A stretch of 64,000 nt of DNA from Paenarthrobacter ureafaciens (GCF_004028095.1 NZ_SBHM01000007.1:248001-312000), one strand, 5' to 3'. Shown: positions 44,471 to 54,122, counted from the first letter of the stretch. Program-made: numbers and translations. Notes: generated by a model from the sequence alone, not told the origin.

Positions 44471-46398
44471 TGAAGATAGTCCGAGAAGCCCGGCACCGCA
44501 TATCCGAATTGGGTAAGGCTGCGGCATACTCAAAATTTGGCACTGACGTCGCGCGCAGGATTCTTGCGTCGCCTGCAGACAGCGTCGTCCACAAGTACGT
44601 AAAGACCAAAGGCCTGGAAGGCAGCGTAAGGCGCCTAGCTTCGGAGAGCCTCCCGCCCGGCCTGTACTTCGCGAAACTCACCATAAAGCAATGGGAAAAA
44701 CATCGTGGGAAACCGTTCCGGTTGCTCCAAGGTTCTTCGGTTGTCTACGGCAACGAAGTGGAGCCCCCAGCACGCGGGTTCCCCTTGGAGTACAGAAACA
44801 TTGTGGTTACGTCCAGCGACGTAACGGAGTTCAAGCTAGATATCAACGCTCCTTATGAACTCAAGATCGGCCGGGGAGCATTTACCACTCCCCAGCAGGT
44901 CAAGTATGACGCCCAGTACGGAGTCAAACAGTATGGCGATGTTTTTTATTCTCTTCGCGGTAATACCGTCAACCCCAAGAAGTTGCTCATAACTTTTCCA
45001 GGGTTTGGTCCTTCGACTTCCCGCATCTCGTACGCCGTCAGCTACCTCAAGGACATTAAGGAAGCTGACCTGCGAGACACCATGATGGTGTGCTTCCAAG
45101 ATCGCTATCTTGCGGCCGGTTCATACATGATGGTCGACAGCGCCGGGCGCTCGCTCTATGAACGCGTCTGGAGCGTTCTTGACGGCCTGCGTAGTGAACA
45201 TAACATCGACGAATCACAGATGCTCTTCTTCGGCGCCTCGAAGGGCGGAAGCATTGCCATTAACTATGCAAAAGACTTCCCTCAAGCCCATTTGCTATTA
45301 GCTGTTCCTCAGATGAATCTGCCTTACTATTTCAACAAGCCTTTCTTCAGGGACAATCTTTTTAGGAACAATGCCATCCGATCTTCTGAGCAACCGGAAA
45401 GCTTGTTGCGCCAGTATTTCGCTGAGGGTCGAAAAATTGATTATTTCTATACCAACTCAGATGAGCTCAGCAACCACTCTTTGATTGAGCTTGCCCATGA
45501 CGTTCCTAACCTGACCAAGTACCGAGTCGACGGCGGTCACTCTGCCGTCGCAAGGGCAGCTTTGCCGTCCATGCTCGGTATTATGCGAAACTTCCTGCAT
45601 GGCGCGAAGAACAAAACTTTCCGGTGTGAAAACATCCGTTCCTACGCTCGAGGCGGAAACGTCCTTGCGCAGGCACGCGTCGATAACCAAGCATCGAAGA
45701 TCAGGGGTGCTAATTGGTACCTGGAAGGTTCTCTTGGACGCACCAAATTCATGCATCTCTTAACCGAGCATTCATACCAATTCCTTAAGTTCACCTCCGA
45801 TTCGCAGGTTCTTGCTGCTGCGTACGATCCGATCGAGGCTATGTCCGGACTCACCGCTTTGGAAGCGAACGGAAGCCGCTGGACCAGCAGTCTGCCCGAG
45901 CCGCTGACGAGGGGCCCCAAGCAGAGCCCCGGGGCCGTCCTTTCGTTCGACGAGTTGGTACTCACGAGCACCAGTCCCAGAGAATATGTCGTGCTCGATG
46001 GTGACACCCATGGCAAGTACCGATACCGCAGTTATGAGGTTGACCCGGCCGGCGACACCATGGAAGTCCATTTCGTTAAGGATGCAGCCCTGTCGGTAGA
46101 CACAATGCTCGAAGCCAACGGAAAGAACCGCACGTCCTATGTAGCGGTTGTCGAGCCGTTGGCTAACTGGAACCTGGCCGATTTGGTTGCGTTACGCTTT
46201 GTAATAAAGGCGGGCGCTGAGCGCCTGAGAATCGTCCTCCACGACAGTTCAAAGCGCCAAATGGCGATGGCTTTGCTGTCACAGGTGGACTGGAAGAACT
46301 CTCAGGTGGTAGCGGCGTCCCCAACACAGCCTGAAGCCAACGGTACTAGCAGTGCTGCGCTTCATGAGAAGGAAGCGCTTCTGTCGAATGCAAGATAA
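44470..46398 (+). CDS. Alpha/beta-hydrolase-like protein coupled to the polymerase
   Basis: A 642-residue cytosolic protein with no signal peptide. The centre (about 165-400) has a hydrolase-like plan: KLLITFPGFGPSTSRISYAV, a nucleophile elbow FFGASKGGSIAINYAKDFP, and a late DGGHSAVARAALPSMLGIM that supplies the Asp/His candidates. It resembles capsule-cluster proteins of the XcbB/CpsF and Asp2 type, which have the same GxSKGG elbow; this is a recollection, not a search. The C-terminal 250 residues are beta-rich and may bind glycan. The 1-bp overlap with the TagF-like gene implies a shared complex or step such as polymer acylation, deacylation or release. Confidence 0.6.
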   Translation: MKIVREARHRISELGKAAAYSKFGTDVARRILASPADSVVHKYVKTKGLEGSVRRLASESLPPGLYFAKLTIKQWEKHRGKPFRLLQGSSVVYGNEVEPPARGFPLEYRNIVVTSSDVTEFKLDINAPYELKIGRGAFTTPQQVKYDAQYGVKQYGDVFYSLRGNTVNPKKLLITFPGFGPSTSRISYAVSYLKDIKEADLRDTMMVCFQDRYLAAGSYMMVDSAGRSLYERVWSVLDGLRSEHNIDESQMLFFGASKGGSIAINYAKDFPQAHLLLAVPQMNLPYYFNKPFFRDNLFRNNAIRSSEQPESLLRQYFAEGRKIDYFYTNSDELSNHSLIELAHDVPNLTKYRVDGGHSAVARAALPSMLGIMRNFLHGAKNKTFRCENIRSYARGGNVLAQARVDNQASKIRGANWYLEGSLGRTKFMHLLTEHSYQFLKFTSDSQVLAAAYDPIEAMSGLTALEANGSRWTSSLPEPLTRGPKQSPGAVLSFDELVLTSTSPREYVVLDGDTHGKYRYRSYEVDPAGDTMEVHFVKDAALSVDTMLEANGKNRTSYVAVVEPLANWNLADLVALRFVIKAGAERLRIVLHDSSKRQMAMALLSQVDWKNSQVVAASPTQPEANGTSSAALHEKEALLSNAR

Positions 46399-47248
46399 CC
46401 AGGGTTCTGCCATTTTGGCGGACTCACCGAAAACGATACAAGTCATTAGGTCCTACACAGACGTTGCTAACATCAGCAACAACCACGTGCACCTCAATCA
46501 GGCCCCCGAATCAGAGTTTATTAATTCGACAGTTGAGTTTGCAGGGACTGGTAACGTCCTTTATGTTGAGGATGGCGTGAAGCTCAGGAACTCGAGGCTG
46601 CGATTCCTGGGGAGCAATGCCGTTATCCACATCCGGAAGTCGCCGCGGTTTGCCCGCTTGGTCGCGTCCGTCTTCGAGGAGTCTGTGTTGTACATAGGCC
46701 CTGGAGCTTCATTCACATCCGAAGCGCGCTTTCTTCCTACCGAGCGGAAGCACGTAATCATCGGTAGTGATGCAATGTTCTCGTCGAGGGTAACGTTCCG
46801 AACAGCAGACCCTCATCTTGTGTACGCCGTTGGCAACCACCAACGCATCAATCCGAGTGCATCCATCTGGGTGGGGGATCACGTCTGGCTCGGGGAAGAC
46901 ACTCTGTTATTGAAGGGTGCCCGAGTAGGTTCCGGAAGCATTTTGGCGGCGCGGGCGTTGATTACGAAAACTGTCCCCTCCAATTCAACGGCGGCTGGCG
47001 TTCCCGGCCGAGTCGTTGGCACCGGAATTTTCTGGACTCGGCCGTCTGTACATGCCTACAGCCAAGCCCAATCCGATCGCACGTCCTTCGAGCCAAAAGA
47101 TGATTTCATCTATGCTCGCGATGAATTCGTCATCGACGTAAACAAGCTAGAAGCTGAGCTTGATCTCGCCGAAGACGGATTGGCACGAGCGGCATGGTGC
47201 AAACGCCTCGACGAACTCACGGCTAAGAACCGATTCTTTATAGCATGA
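46388..47248 (+). CDS. Hexapeptide-repeat acyltransferase (second copy)
   Basis: A 286-residue beta-helix acyltransferase. Repeats begin near FAGTGNVLYVEDGVKLRN and continue through VLYIGPGASFTSEARFL, then SIWVGDHVWLGEDTLLLKGA, VGSGSILAARALITKTVP and STAAGVPGRVVGTGIFW, the CoA-binding end. Paralogue in layout of the enzyme at 38602. The ATG at 46388 overlaps the upstream stop by 11 bp; earlier in-frame starts at 46352 and 46364 overlap more. A short C-terminal helical tail (KLEAELDLAEDG) may mediate assembly. Probably modifies the polymer made by the TagF-like enzyme. Confidence 0.8.
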   Translation: MQDNQGSAILADSPKTIQVIRSYTDVANISNNHVHLNQAPESEFINSTVEFAGTGNVLYVEDGVKLRNSRLRFLGSNAVIHIRKSPRFARLVASVFEESVLYIGPGASFTSEARFLPTERKHVIIGSDAMFSSRVTFRTADPHLVYAVGNHQRINPSASIWVGDHVWLGEDTLLLKGARVGSGSILAARALITKTVPSNSTAAGVPGRVVGTGIFWTRPSVHAYSQAQSDRTSFEPKDDFIYARDEFVIDVNKLEAELDLAEDGLARAAWCKRLDELTAKNRFFIA

Positions 47249-47337
47249 ACGTTCTTGGGGCCAGCATCGGTTCTGGCATGCCGACGGCCCCCTCTGCTCA
47301 CGCATAAAAACGTCCTCTGGGAGTAGTACCGCTCCTT

Positions 47338-47387
47338 TGGTGCTCAGTTGGCGTCCACTTTCCGCGGTGGACGGCAACTGAGCACCA
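47338..47387. terminator. Bidirectional terminator between acyltransferase and wecC
   Basis: A long hairpin: TGGTGCTCAGTTG (47338-47350) pairs with CAACTGAGCACCA (47375-47387), and inside it GTCCAC (47353-47358) pairs with GTGGAC (47367-47372), leaving a 2x2 internal loop and an 8-nt loop. It separates two convergent genes. Confidence 0.85.
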
Positions 47388-47405
47388 GCCGCTTAAGAGA
47401 AGCAA

Positions 47406-48671
47406 TCAGCGCGTGGCTCTGTCCTGCCAGACCCCCCGGGTGTCCACCACGTTTTTTCCCGCGATGATCCCCGTGTCCAATCCCCGGAACTGATCATGAT
47501 CCACAAGGAGGAGAATCACGCCGGAACGTTCGATAGCTTCCTCTGGAGATGTTAACGCCACGTTGACGCTCTGCGACAAAGCCCGCGGCAGGATGTTTAT
47601 GTGGGGCTCCGCTACATTGATGCGCCGGTCAGGCAGCCTGTCCGCAATCATGCTTGTGATCTGAACGGCCGGAGACTCTCGAAGGTCATCGATGTTAGCC
47701 TTGAAGGCCAAGCCAAGAATCGCGACCTCTCCTGTGCTCTCCAGCCCCTCAAGCGCCGAAACGGCCTTTTGAACCACCCACTCCGGCTTCGCGTCGTTTA
47801 CGTCGCGCGCTGCTCTGATCAGCTTTGCTTCCTCAGGCGCCGCAGCGACTATGAACCAAGGATCTACGGCGATGCAGTGCCCACCCACGCCCGGCCCTGG
47901 CTGGAGGATATTTACCCTCGGGTGGTGATTTGCAAGACGAATAAGTTCCCACACATCTATGCCAAGCTTGTCGCTGATTACCGACAGTTCATTTGCGAAG
48001 GCAATGTTGACGTCGCGATAGGAGTTTTCTACCAGTTTTGCCATCTCGGCAGTAACCCCGTCCGTCGTGAGGATCTCTCCTTGGCAAAAGACTGCATACA
48101 GGTTCTTGGCGGCTTCAGCGGCCTCTGGAGACATGCCTCCGACGATTCGGTCATTGGTTACAAGTTCGATCATCACCCGCCCGGGCAGGACCCGCTCAGG
48201 GCAGTGAGCTACGAGGATAGCCGGTCGCCCATTCGAGCCATCAATGCTCAGGTCCGGGCGAAGTTTGAGAATGTAGTTGGCCATATGCTCGGTGGCACCG
48301 GGGGGTGATGTCGATTCAAGGATCAGGAGCTCGCCGCCTTGCAGTTGAGGTGCGATTCCGCGTGCCGCAGCCTCGATGTAACTCAGGTCAGCAGAGCGGT
48401 CCTCGTAGAACGGCGTCGGCACAGCCACAATGTAGGCATCGGCTTTGGGAGTGGAGGTTGTAGCTTTGAGGCGTCCCTGGCTCACCGCGCCGGAAACGTG
48501 GATTCCAAGATCAGGCTCGACGAATGGTACTTCGCCAGCGTTGACCGCCTCGACAGTGCGCTCATTGACATCGACGCCGACGACATCGATGCCATTCGTC
48601 GCCAGGATGGCGGCCGTCGGGAGGCCAATGTAACCCAGCCCGATGACGGCGACACGATTGATGGTATTCAA
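47406..48671 (-). CDS. wecC: UDP-N-acetyl-D-mannosamine dehydrogenase
   Basis: Oxidises UDP-ManNAc to the uronic acid UDP-ManNAcA with two NAD+. The 421-residue enzyme has the NAD-binding start VAVIGLGYIGLPTAAILA, the PTPFYEDRSADLSYIEAA region, ESTSPPGATEHM, KLVENSYRDVNIAFANEL, and the catalytic Cys in GPGVGGHCIAVDPWF; the C-terminal domain shows ILGLAFKANIDDLRESPAVQ. The GGHCIAVDPW context and the presence of WecB nearby favour ManNAc over glucose as substrate. It is the last gene of the seven-gene minus-strand operon (56065 to 47406). Confidence 0.93.
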   Translation of the reverse strand: MNTINRVAVIGLGYIGLPTAAILATNGIDVVGVDVNERTVEAVNAGEVPFVEPDLGIHVSGAVSQGRLKATTSTPKADAYIVAVPTPFYEDRSADLSYIEAAARGIAPQLQGGELLILESTSPPGATEHMANYILKLRPDLSIDGSNGRPAILVAHCPERVLPGRVMIELVTNDRIVGGMSPEAAEAAKNLYAVFCQGEILTTDGVTAEMAKLVENSYRDVNIAFANELSVISDKLGIDVWELIRLANHHPRVNILQPGPGVGGHCIAVDPWFIVAAAPEEAKLIRAARDVNDAKPEWVVQKAVSALEGLESTGEVAILGLAFKANIDDLRESPAVQITSMIADRLPDRRINVAEPHINILPRALSQSVNVALTSPEEAIERSGVILLLVDHDQFRGLDTGIIAGKNVVDTRGVWQDRATR

Positions 48672-48699
48672 AATGCTCCCAACATTGGGTAGTACGAAT

Positions 48700-50613
48700 T
48701 CAGACAGTCACGTGCTCTGTCGGGTTACCCCAAAACTCGACGTCTCCAATGGACAGGAGGTGGTCGTCAGATGCAGTCCAAGTGTGGCCGGATCCCGACC
48801 TCTGAACGTAGTAGTTGTAACGATCGGATGCGTAAATGGTCCCGCCACCCTCGCTAACGGAGCGCAAAAAAGCGGTGTCCTCACCACGGCCGATTTCCTC
48901 GAATTGATGGCGTTCGAAGACCGACTTCTTTGCCATGATGGTTGCTCCAATCACCATGTGGTGGAAGCGGTGCTCCATGCCTTTAAACCTCAGCAACGAG
49001 GCGTTCCGGCTCTCAATGTACATGTAATGAGCAAGCTTACCGACCACGTCCGCCCCGGAATACATTAAGGCATTGGCTTGATCCCTCAGGTAGTGCGGAC
49101 CGTAATAGTCATCGTCATCCATTTTGGTGAGAATCGCCCCAGTTGACTCGGTCACGCAAAGATTCAGGCATGCCCCAAGGCTAAGCGTTCGAGGTGCCTG
49201 GAGAAGCTTTACCTGTGAGACACCGTACTTTTGCCGCAACTTACGAATTTTCCACCAACCTGGTTTGAACCCGTGCGTCAGGAGCACCAGCTCAACCTCA
49301 ACACCCAACTGCGAGCCGACTGTACGGAACACGTGCTCCAACTGCTGCGGCCGAATTGTTGACACCAAAGCGCTGACAAGTTCAGGCTTTACCGGTCGAA
49401 TCCTATGGGGCAGTGCCAGCCCGATTACTTTTTCAGCCCGGTGAGCGTAGGTGTGCTCGGCCCAGATACGGCGTTGTGCCCTGTGTACGGAACGATCATT
49501 AAGTTCCGGACTCCTCATCAATGCCCTGATGATGTTGGCCGCTTCGTCCTTTGTCTCTACGCTGTGAATCTCATTTGCCGGGAAAAACCTCGGCAATGCA
49601 GGACTCGGCATTGTGACCACGGGCGTGCCAGATGCTGTGATTTCGAAGATTCGCCGAGCGCACATGCTAGGCGAATCGATCACTGAGTTGACATTCAGGA
49701 AGACCTTGTAGGCCTTATAGGCAGACAACATTTGGTCGTAACTCAACGAACCCACAACGCGTGAGTCATAAGGGGCAGGAAATTGATAATCCGGGTTACC
49801 GCCGAGTTGCCTGGAGAAGATTTCGAGGCCATGCTTGACCCTGTCCGACCCCTCCATAGCCCCCTCAAGCAGCACCTGCATCTGTTCGCGCCGTTCAGGA
49901 TACTTGTGCGCAAAATACATACCTGCGAACGCCACGTCGCGAGAGTGTCGTCCTTTTAGGGGGCGCACCGGGTTGTGAATGGCCGGCTGCGCAGCGAACG
50001 GTAGGACGTCAACGCGATTGTGTCCCAGCGCTTCCCTGTAGGCCGGGAGCTTGTTCTCATCCGAAGTAAGTACGACGTCAAATTCACGTGCCGCAGGCAG
50101 AAAATCTTCGAAATGCGGCGGGTCTTCCTTGTTCCAGAAAACCGTGGGTAAGTTGTTTTCCCGGAACCACTGCATGAGAGCCAGAAACTCCGGTTTCGGA
50201 CCGCTCGCGCCAGTTAACTGGTAGCGCCATGACCCGTCGTTCCCCTCCCATGCCGACTCCACAAACAAGAAGTCCACAGGATTTTCTTCAAGTTGCTCAC
50301 GCCAGCGGTCCTTGCCCAAGAACACAAGGTTCCACTCATAGGCAAACGCTTTGGCAGAAAAGTTATCCAAAATGACCGCGACTGTCAGGTCGGCTCTGCG
50401 CGCAGCAATGCTGGGGTAGTCATAGGCCGGAAAGGTCAGCTGGCGTGTCTGCGTGCCGACCTTGGGCTTCGCAGTTCTGGCACCGATATTTCTCCTGGAC
50501 GCCTTAGCCGCAGACAAAGCACGCTGCCGCTTGTGCCACGTGCGGAGCTGGCGGATACCGCCGGATCGCAAGTGCCAAGCAGCCTTCCGCAAGTTATCAA
50601 CCGTATAGATCAT
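48700..50613 (-). CDS. Two-domain glycosyltransferase (CgeB-like plus GT2), copy 2
   Basis: A 637-residue collinear paralogue of the enzyme at 39735. N-terminal GT-B half: FAYEWNLVFLGKDRWREQ, DFLFVESAWEG, LPTVFWNKEDPPHFEDFLP, FDVVLTSDENKLPAYR, VAFAGMYFAHKYPERREQM, RRIFEITASGTPVVTMPSP and IWAEHTYAHRAEKVIG; these are the complete CgeB-type landmarks. C-terminal GT2 half: SALVSTIRPQQLEHVF, LGACLNLCVTESTGAILTKM followed by the DDDD motif, and IGRGEDTAFLRSVSEGGG. The start overlaps the stop of the TagH-like gene by 4 bp. Likely builds the repeating unit or linkage with the two GT4 enzymes; donor sugars are unknown. Confidence 0.82.
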   Translation of the reverse strand: MIYTVDNLRKAAWHLRSGGIRQLRTWHKRQRALSAAKASRRNIGARTAKPKVGTQTRQLTFPAYDYPSIAARRADLTVAVILDNFSAKAFAYEWNLVFLGKDRWREQLEENPVDFLFVESAWEGNDGSWRYQLTGASGPKPEFLALMQWFRENNLPTVFWNKEDPPHFEDFLPAAREFDVVLTSDENKLPAYREALGHNRVDVLPFAAQPAIHNPVRPLKGRHSRDVAFAGMYFAHKYPERREQMQVLLEGAMEGSDRVKHGLEIFSRQLGGNPDYQFPAPYDSRVVGSLSYDQMLSAYKAYKVFLNVNSVIDSPSMCARRIFEITASGTPVVTMPSPALPRFFPANEIHSVETKDEAANIIRALMRSPELNDRSVHRAQRRIWAEHTYAHRAEKVIGLALPHRIRPVKPELVSALVSTIRPQQLEHVFRTVGSQLGVEVELVLLTHGFKPGWWKIRKLRQKYGVSQVKLLQAPRTLSLGACLNLCVTESTGAILTKMDDDDYYGPHYLRDQANALMYSGADVVGKLAHYMYIESRNASLLRFKGMEHRFHHMVIGATIMAKKSVFERHQFEEIGRGEDTAFLRSVSEGGGTIYASDRYNYYVQRSGSGHTWTASDDHLLSIGDVEFWGNPTEHVTV

Positions 50614-51500
50614 GCTCGGCTCCTACGCATCTTGCTTCTGGCCAATACTTCCGTCATCTGTAATGCCGCTCGCGCTTCATCCCGGATCCTTGCGGCTGTG
50701 ATGCCGTTGCCCCTGGCAAGATTTCCCGTGAAGTCTTGGTACGTCTTCACGGTTTCCTCCGGATCCCCGTCCATGATCATGTGCCCCATGTCCAGCCACA
50801 CGACACGGCTGCACATGCTGGTGATGGTCTCTAGGGAGTGGCTGACGATGAAAACGCAGCCGGCCTGTTCCCGAAGCTGGTCCATCCGGCGCTTGCTTCG
50901 GTCTCCGAACTGCGCGTCGCCTGTGTTGAGTGCTTCATCCACCAACAGAATTTCCGGGTCAATGCTGGCAGCAATCGCGAAGCGCAGCCTCGATGCCATC
51001 CCGGAGGAGTAGGACTTCATCGGCAGGTAGATGGAGTCCCTGAGACCGGAGAGCTCGACGATGCTCGTGAACTTTTCCTTGACCTCGCGCCTACTCATAC
51101 CCATGGCAAGGCAACCCAGAACCACGTTCTGATGGCCCGAGAGATCACCGACGAGGGCGGCATTCACTCCGAGCATAATCGGTGTACTGGATGCAAAGAC
51201 CGCTCCCGAAGAAGGCCTTATCTGGCCGCTGATGAGCTTCATGAGCGTGCTCTTGCCCGAGCCGTTGCGGCCGATGATGCCCACGGACTCACCGCGCTCC
51301 ACAACAAGGGACAGTTCGTGCAAGGCGCGGACTGTCACAGTGTTTGGACGGCGGGTCAGTCTCCGAAAGAAGCTGGTCTCGCGGCGTTCCTGGGCGACCG
51401 CGTCAGAGTCCGTAGTTACCACCCGGTACTCCATGGTTGCGCGGTCCACCACTACACAAGGATGACCCTCAACATCCAATACCTGTTCAGCCACGACCAT
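50610..51500 (-). CDS. tagH: Wall-polymer ABC exporter ATPase (TagH type)
   Basis: Drives export of undecaprenyl-linked polymer. In 296 residues: Walker A GIIGRNGSGKSTLMKLI, Q-loop region TPIMLGVNAALVGDLSG, signature YSSGMASRLRFAIA (the SGM variant typical of polysaccharide exporters), Walker B PEILLVDEALNTGD, and a switch VFIVSHSLETI. No long C-terminal glycan-binding domain is present. GGAGGA lies 6 nt before the ATG at 51500, which overlaps the permease gene's end by 14 bp. The SGM signature and its TagG-like partner make the export role clear. Confidence 0.9.
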   Translation of the reverse strand: MVVAEQVLDVEGHPCVVVDRATMEYRVVTTDSDAVAQERRETSFFRRLTRRPNTVTVRALHELSLVVERGESVGIIGRNGSGKSTLMKLISGQIRPSSGAVFASSTPIMLGVNAALVGDLSGHQNVVLGCLAMGMSRREVKEKFTSIVELSGLRDSIYLPMKSYSSGMASRLRFAIAASIDPEILLVDEALNTGDAQFGDRSKRRMDQLREQAGCVFIVSHSLETITSMCSRVVWLDMGHMIMDGDPEETVKTYQDFTGNLARGNGITAARIRDEARAALQMTEVLARSKMRRSRA

Positions 51501-52374
51501 AGGATTCCTCCCCTTGCCAGAAGAAGACCATGCCAATCATCAGGGCTGCCAGCGCCCACACAGCGAGAATTGCCCAAGACTGCCAGGTAGGTGGCTGCGC
51601 GTAAAGTATGCAGTTTCTAATGATATCGATGACGTTGAAGAGGGGGTTGATCTTCATCGCCGCCAGGATTTCCGGGTGTGTGATGAAGCGATCGTACGAG
51701 TAAAAGATGGCTGACCCATACATCCATGCCCTAATGAAGAACGGCAGAAGGTGGGTAGCGTCGTGGACCCGGGAAATGATTCTCGCCAGGATGAGCCCGA
51801 TTCCCAGGTTGAAGATGGACTGAAGCGCCAATGCGGGCAAAATCATGAGCCAAAGCCAGGTAATCTTCTCTACCGGCGGGACGATCGTGATGATCAAGAG
51901 CATTGCGAGAATCAAGGGGACGTTCGCCATCATCTCGCGGATGTTTGCCCCGATGGGCAAGGTTGCCCTTGGGAAGTTGAAGGCTTGGACCACAGCCTTG
52001 TTGCTATGGATCGACCTTGCGCCGGTGGTGATGGCGCCAGCAGAGGCTTGGAAGATAAAGACGCCAATGACCAGATATCCGATGTAGTTGTCGATACCCC
52101 GGCCTGTTTGCAGCAACAGGCCAAACATTACGTAGTACGTGAGTCCACTAAAGATCGGGTTGAGCAACAACCAGGCGCTGCCCAGGCGGTCTCGGCGGGT
52201 ACCGCTCTGTACCCGGGCCCGCGAATCATAGAAAATGAAATCGCGGAAATCCCAAAGCTGGACCAAGTAATCCAGGAACTTCGGCCGTGCGCCAACGCGC
52301 GTTAGACGCCGCATGTCGACAGCCAACGGCTGCACCACTGCTGGCTCTGGCATGACTGCCTTCTTAGCCGACAT
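51487..52374 (-). CDS. tagG: Wall-polymer ABC exporter permease (TagG type)
   Basis: Membrane half of the polymer exporter. The 295-residue protein has a cytosolic head with the DFRDFIFYDSRARVQSGTRR stretch and GSAWLLLNPIFSGLTYYVMF, as in the ABC-2 exporters TagG/RfbA, and six hydrophobic segments including IGYLVIGVFIFQASAGAI and ILAVWALAALMIGMVFF. Its start shares one base with the stop of the upstream GT4 gene (TGATG), and its end overlaps tagH. Confidence 0.9.
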   Translation of the reverse strand: MSAKKAVMPEPAVVQPLAVDMRRLTRVGARPKFLDYLVQLWDFRDFIFYDSRARVQSGTRRDRLGSAWLLLNPIFSGLTYYVMFGLLLQTGRGIDNYIGYLVIGVFIFQASAGAITTGARSIHSNKAVVQAFNFPRATLPIGANIREMMANVPLILAMLLIITIVPPVEKITWLWLMILPALALQSIFNLGIGLILARIISRVHDATHLLPFFIRAWMYGSAIFYSYDRFITHPEILAAMKINPLFNVIDIIRNCILYAQPPTWQSWAILAVWALAALMIGMVFFWQGEESYGRG

Positions 52375-54122
52375 CAGCTGGCCCTCCTCGTATAGTTAGA
52401 CGCCAAAGTTTCGTAGGCCTGCACGCACGCCTTCGCGTTCGCTTCCCAAGTGCGGGTCGCCAGAACCTGCTGCCTGCCTGCCGCCCCAAGACGCCGACGC
52501 ATGCCGTTGTCCTCAAGCAAATCCAACAACACCTCAGCCAGCCCCTCGGGATCCGAGGGCTCGGCAAGCCGCCCGTTGACGCCGTCGCGCACTATCTCCT
52601 CCAACGCGTCCAAGCGGCTGGCCACCACGGGCCGCGCCGAAGCAAGAGCTTCAACAGGCTTCAGCGGCGTAACGGAACGGGTCACGAACAGGTCCTTCCG
52701 GGGCACAACGAAAACGTCGAGTGCCTGATGAAAAAGTTGTGCTTTGTCAGCGGGGACCCGTCCTGGGAAAAGGACGCTCTCTAAAAGGCCCAGCCGTCTG
52801 ACTTGATCGCGGAGGGCCGGCGCAGCCGTCCCGTCACCCACTACAATCAGCTTCAACTTTGGCAGTCGCGGCGCCAGCAAAGCAAATGATGTGACCAGAT
52901 CCTCAAGGCCCTCGTAATCCACCAGGCTGCTTACGGTTCCGATGTACAGGGCATCCGATTCAAGCCCCAAGGCGCTGCGGGCTTCCGCATGAGTCAGTGG
53001 TTCACCAAGGTAGGCGCCGCCCACTGCATTGGGAGACAGCAGAATCCGCTCTTCAGAGACTCCTGCTGCCAGAATGTTGCGCTTCATCGACTCTCCGAGC
53101 GTGACCACCAGGTCGGCACTACGCATGACGTCGGCTTCCCGATCAGTGAAAAGCCGGTATCGTTCGCTGCACTTTGCCTCTGGATCGCGAGTGGACGCCC
53201 AAGTATCAGCCAACTGGCCGCGGACCTCATAAACCCACGGAATTCCCAGTGCGTTGGCGACTTCACGTGCTACTAAACCGTTGACGAAGTGCGTGGTGGT
53301 GTGAAGGACGCTGGGGCGGAACTCGCGGGCCACTTGGAGAAGTTCCTCGGCCTGCTGCTGCAGCCGTCCGTCCATCGATTTGGCCATGGCTGCAGGCAGA
53401 AGCCGCTGGTACCGGACACCATCCACTACGTCCACATCTCGGGCGTTCAGCACACCGATCTGGACCGGGTACCCCAGACGTGTGACCGCCAAGGGTTCCC
53501 ACCCCTCCCGCGCCTGGGCGCTGAGGATCGAGTGGCTGCGTCGGGCGTAACCACTTCCCGTATGAGGCACGGAATTCGTCAGGAGATGAAGGACCCGACG
53601 TGGTTCCGGCTGCATGCTGGTGCTGGCCAAGGATGGCCGCCAGCCCTGGAAAACCCGGAGCTCCGATTCGAGCCGTTGACGCTGCTTGGAGGCGTTTCCG
53701 GGCTGCCCTCGCAAGACGTCGACGGCGGAGGTCATGTCGCCGTCGTACCACCTACGCCGTGCGGTGGTGGCCGCGAGCTGCGTACTCTCAGTTGCGCAGG
53801 AAAGGAACCTGTCCGCCCACTCGGTCCGGCCGGCGGCTAGAGCCACTTCGGCTGCCTTGCGCGCGTGCTCTGGGGTGGTGCCACACCTCAAGGCATTGTC
53901 AAAGCGGCGCTCCAGTCCGGCGTCGTCACCGGCAACGTGGCTGGCGAGTAAGAAGGCAGCACTGCTGGACTGCGAAGCGAGAGACGCCAGTCCGGACGCG
54001 GCTGGCCGCACGATAGTCGAAGGCAAACGCCTAAGTATCTGAAGTGCCAGAACGAAAGGAGCCTCAGTCAGGTGATCCGCGATTGTGGTGGCGGCAAGCC
54101 TGACATTCCTCAAGATGCTCAT
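52374..54122 (-). CDS. GT4-family glycosyltransferase with N-terminal extension
   Basis: A 582-residue GT-B enzyme. The first 170 residues are an Ala/Arg-rich helical extension (LAATTIADHLTEAPFVLALQ; LASLASQSSSAAFLLASHVA) not typical of the family. The catalytic part starts RVLHLLTNSVPHTGSGYARR; later landmarks are LHTTTHFVNGLVA, VYEVRGQLADTW, DLVVTLGESMKRNI, YIGTVSSLVDYEGLEDLVTS, LIVVGDGTAAP and the donor-site stretch KPVEALASARPVVASRLDAL. Starts with a 4-bp overlap with the preceding GT4 gene. Probably adds a sugar to the membrane-linked polymer; specificity is unknown. Confidence 0.85.
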   Translation of the reverse strand: MSILRNVRLAATTIADHLTEAPFVLALQILRRLPSTIVRPAASGLASLASQSSSAAFLLASHVAGDDAGLERRFDNALRCGTTPEHARKAAEVALAAGRTEWADRFLSCATESTQLAATTARRRWYDGDMTSAVDVLRGQPGNASKQRQRLESELRVFQGWRPSLASTSMQPEPRRVLHLLTNSVPHTGSGYARRSHSILSAQAREGWEPLAVTRLGYPVQIGVLNARDVDVVDGVRYQRLLPAAMAKSMDGRLQQQAEELLQVAREFRPSVLHTTTHFVNGLVAREVANALGIPWVYEVRGQLADTWASTRDPEAKCSERYRLFTDREADVMRSADLVVTLGESMKRNILAAGVSEERILLSPNAVGGAYLGEPLTHAEARSALGLESDALYIGTVSSLVDYEGLEDLVTSFALLAPRLPKLKLIVVGDGTAAPALRDQVRRLGLLESVLFPGRVPADKAQLFHQALDVFVVPRKDLFVTRSVTPLKPVEALASARPVVASRLDALEEIVRDGVNGRLAEPSDPEGLAEVLLDLLEDNGMRRRLGAAGRQQVLATRTWEANAKACVQAYETLASNYTRRAS

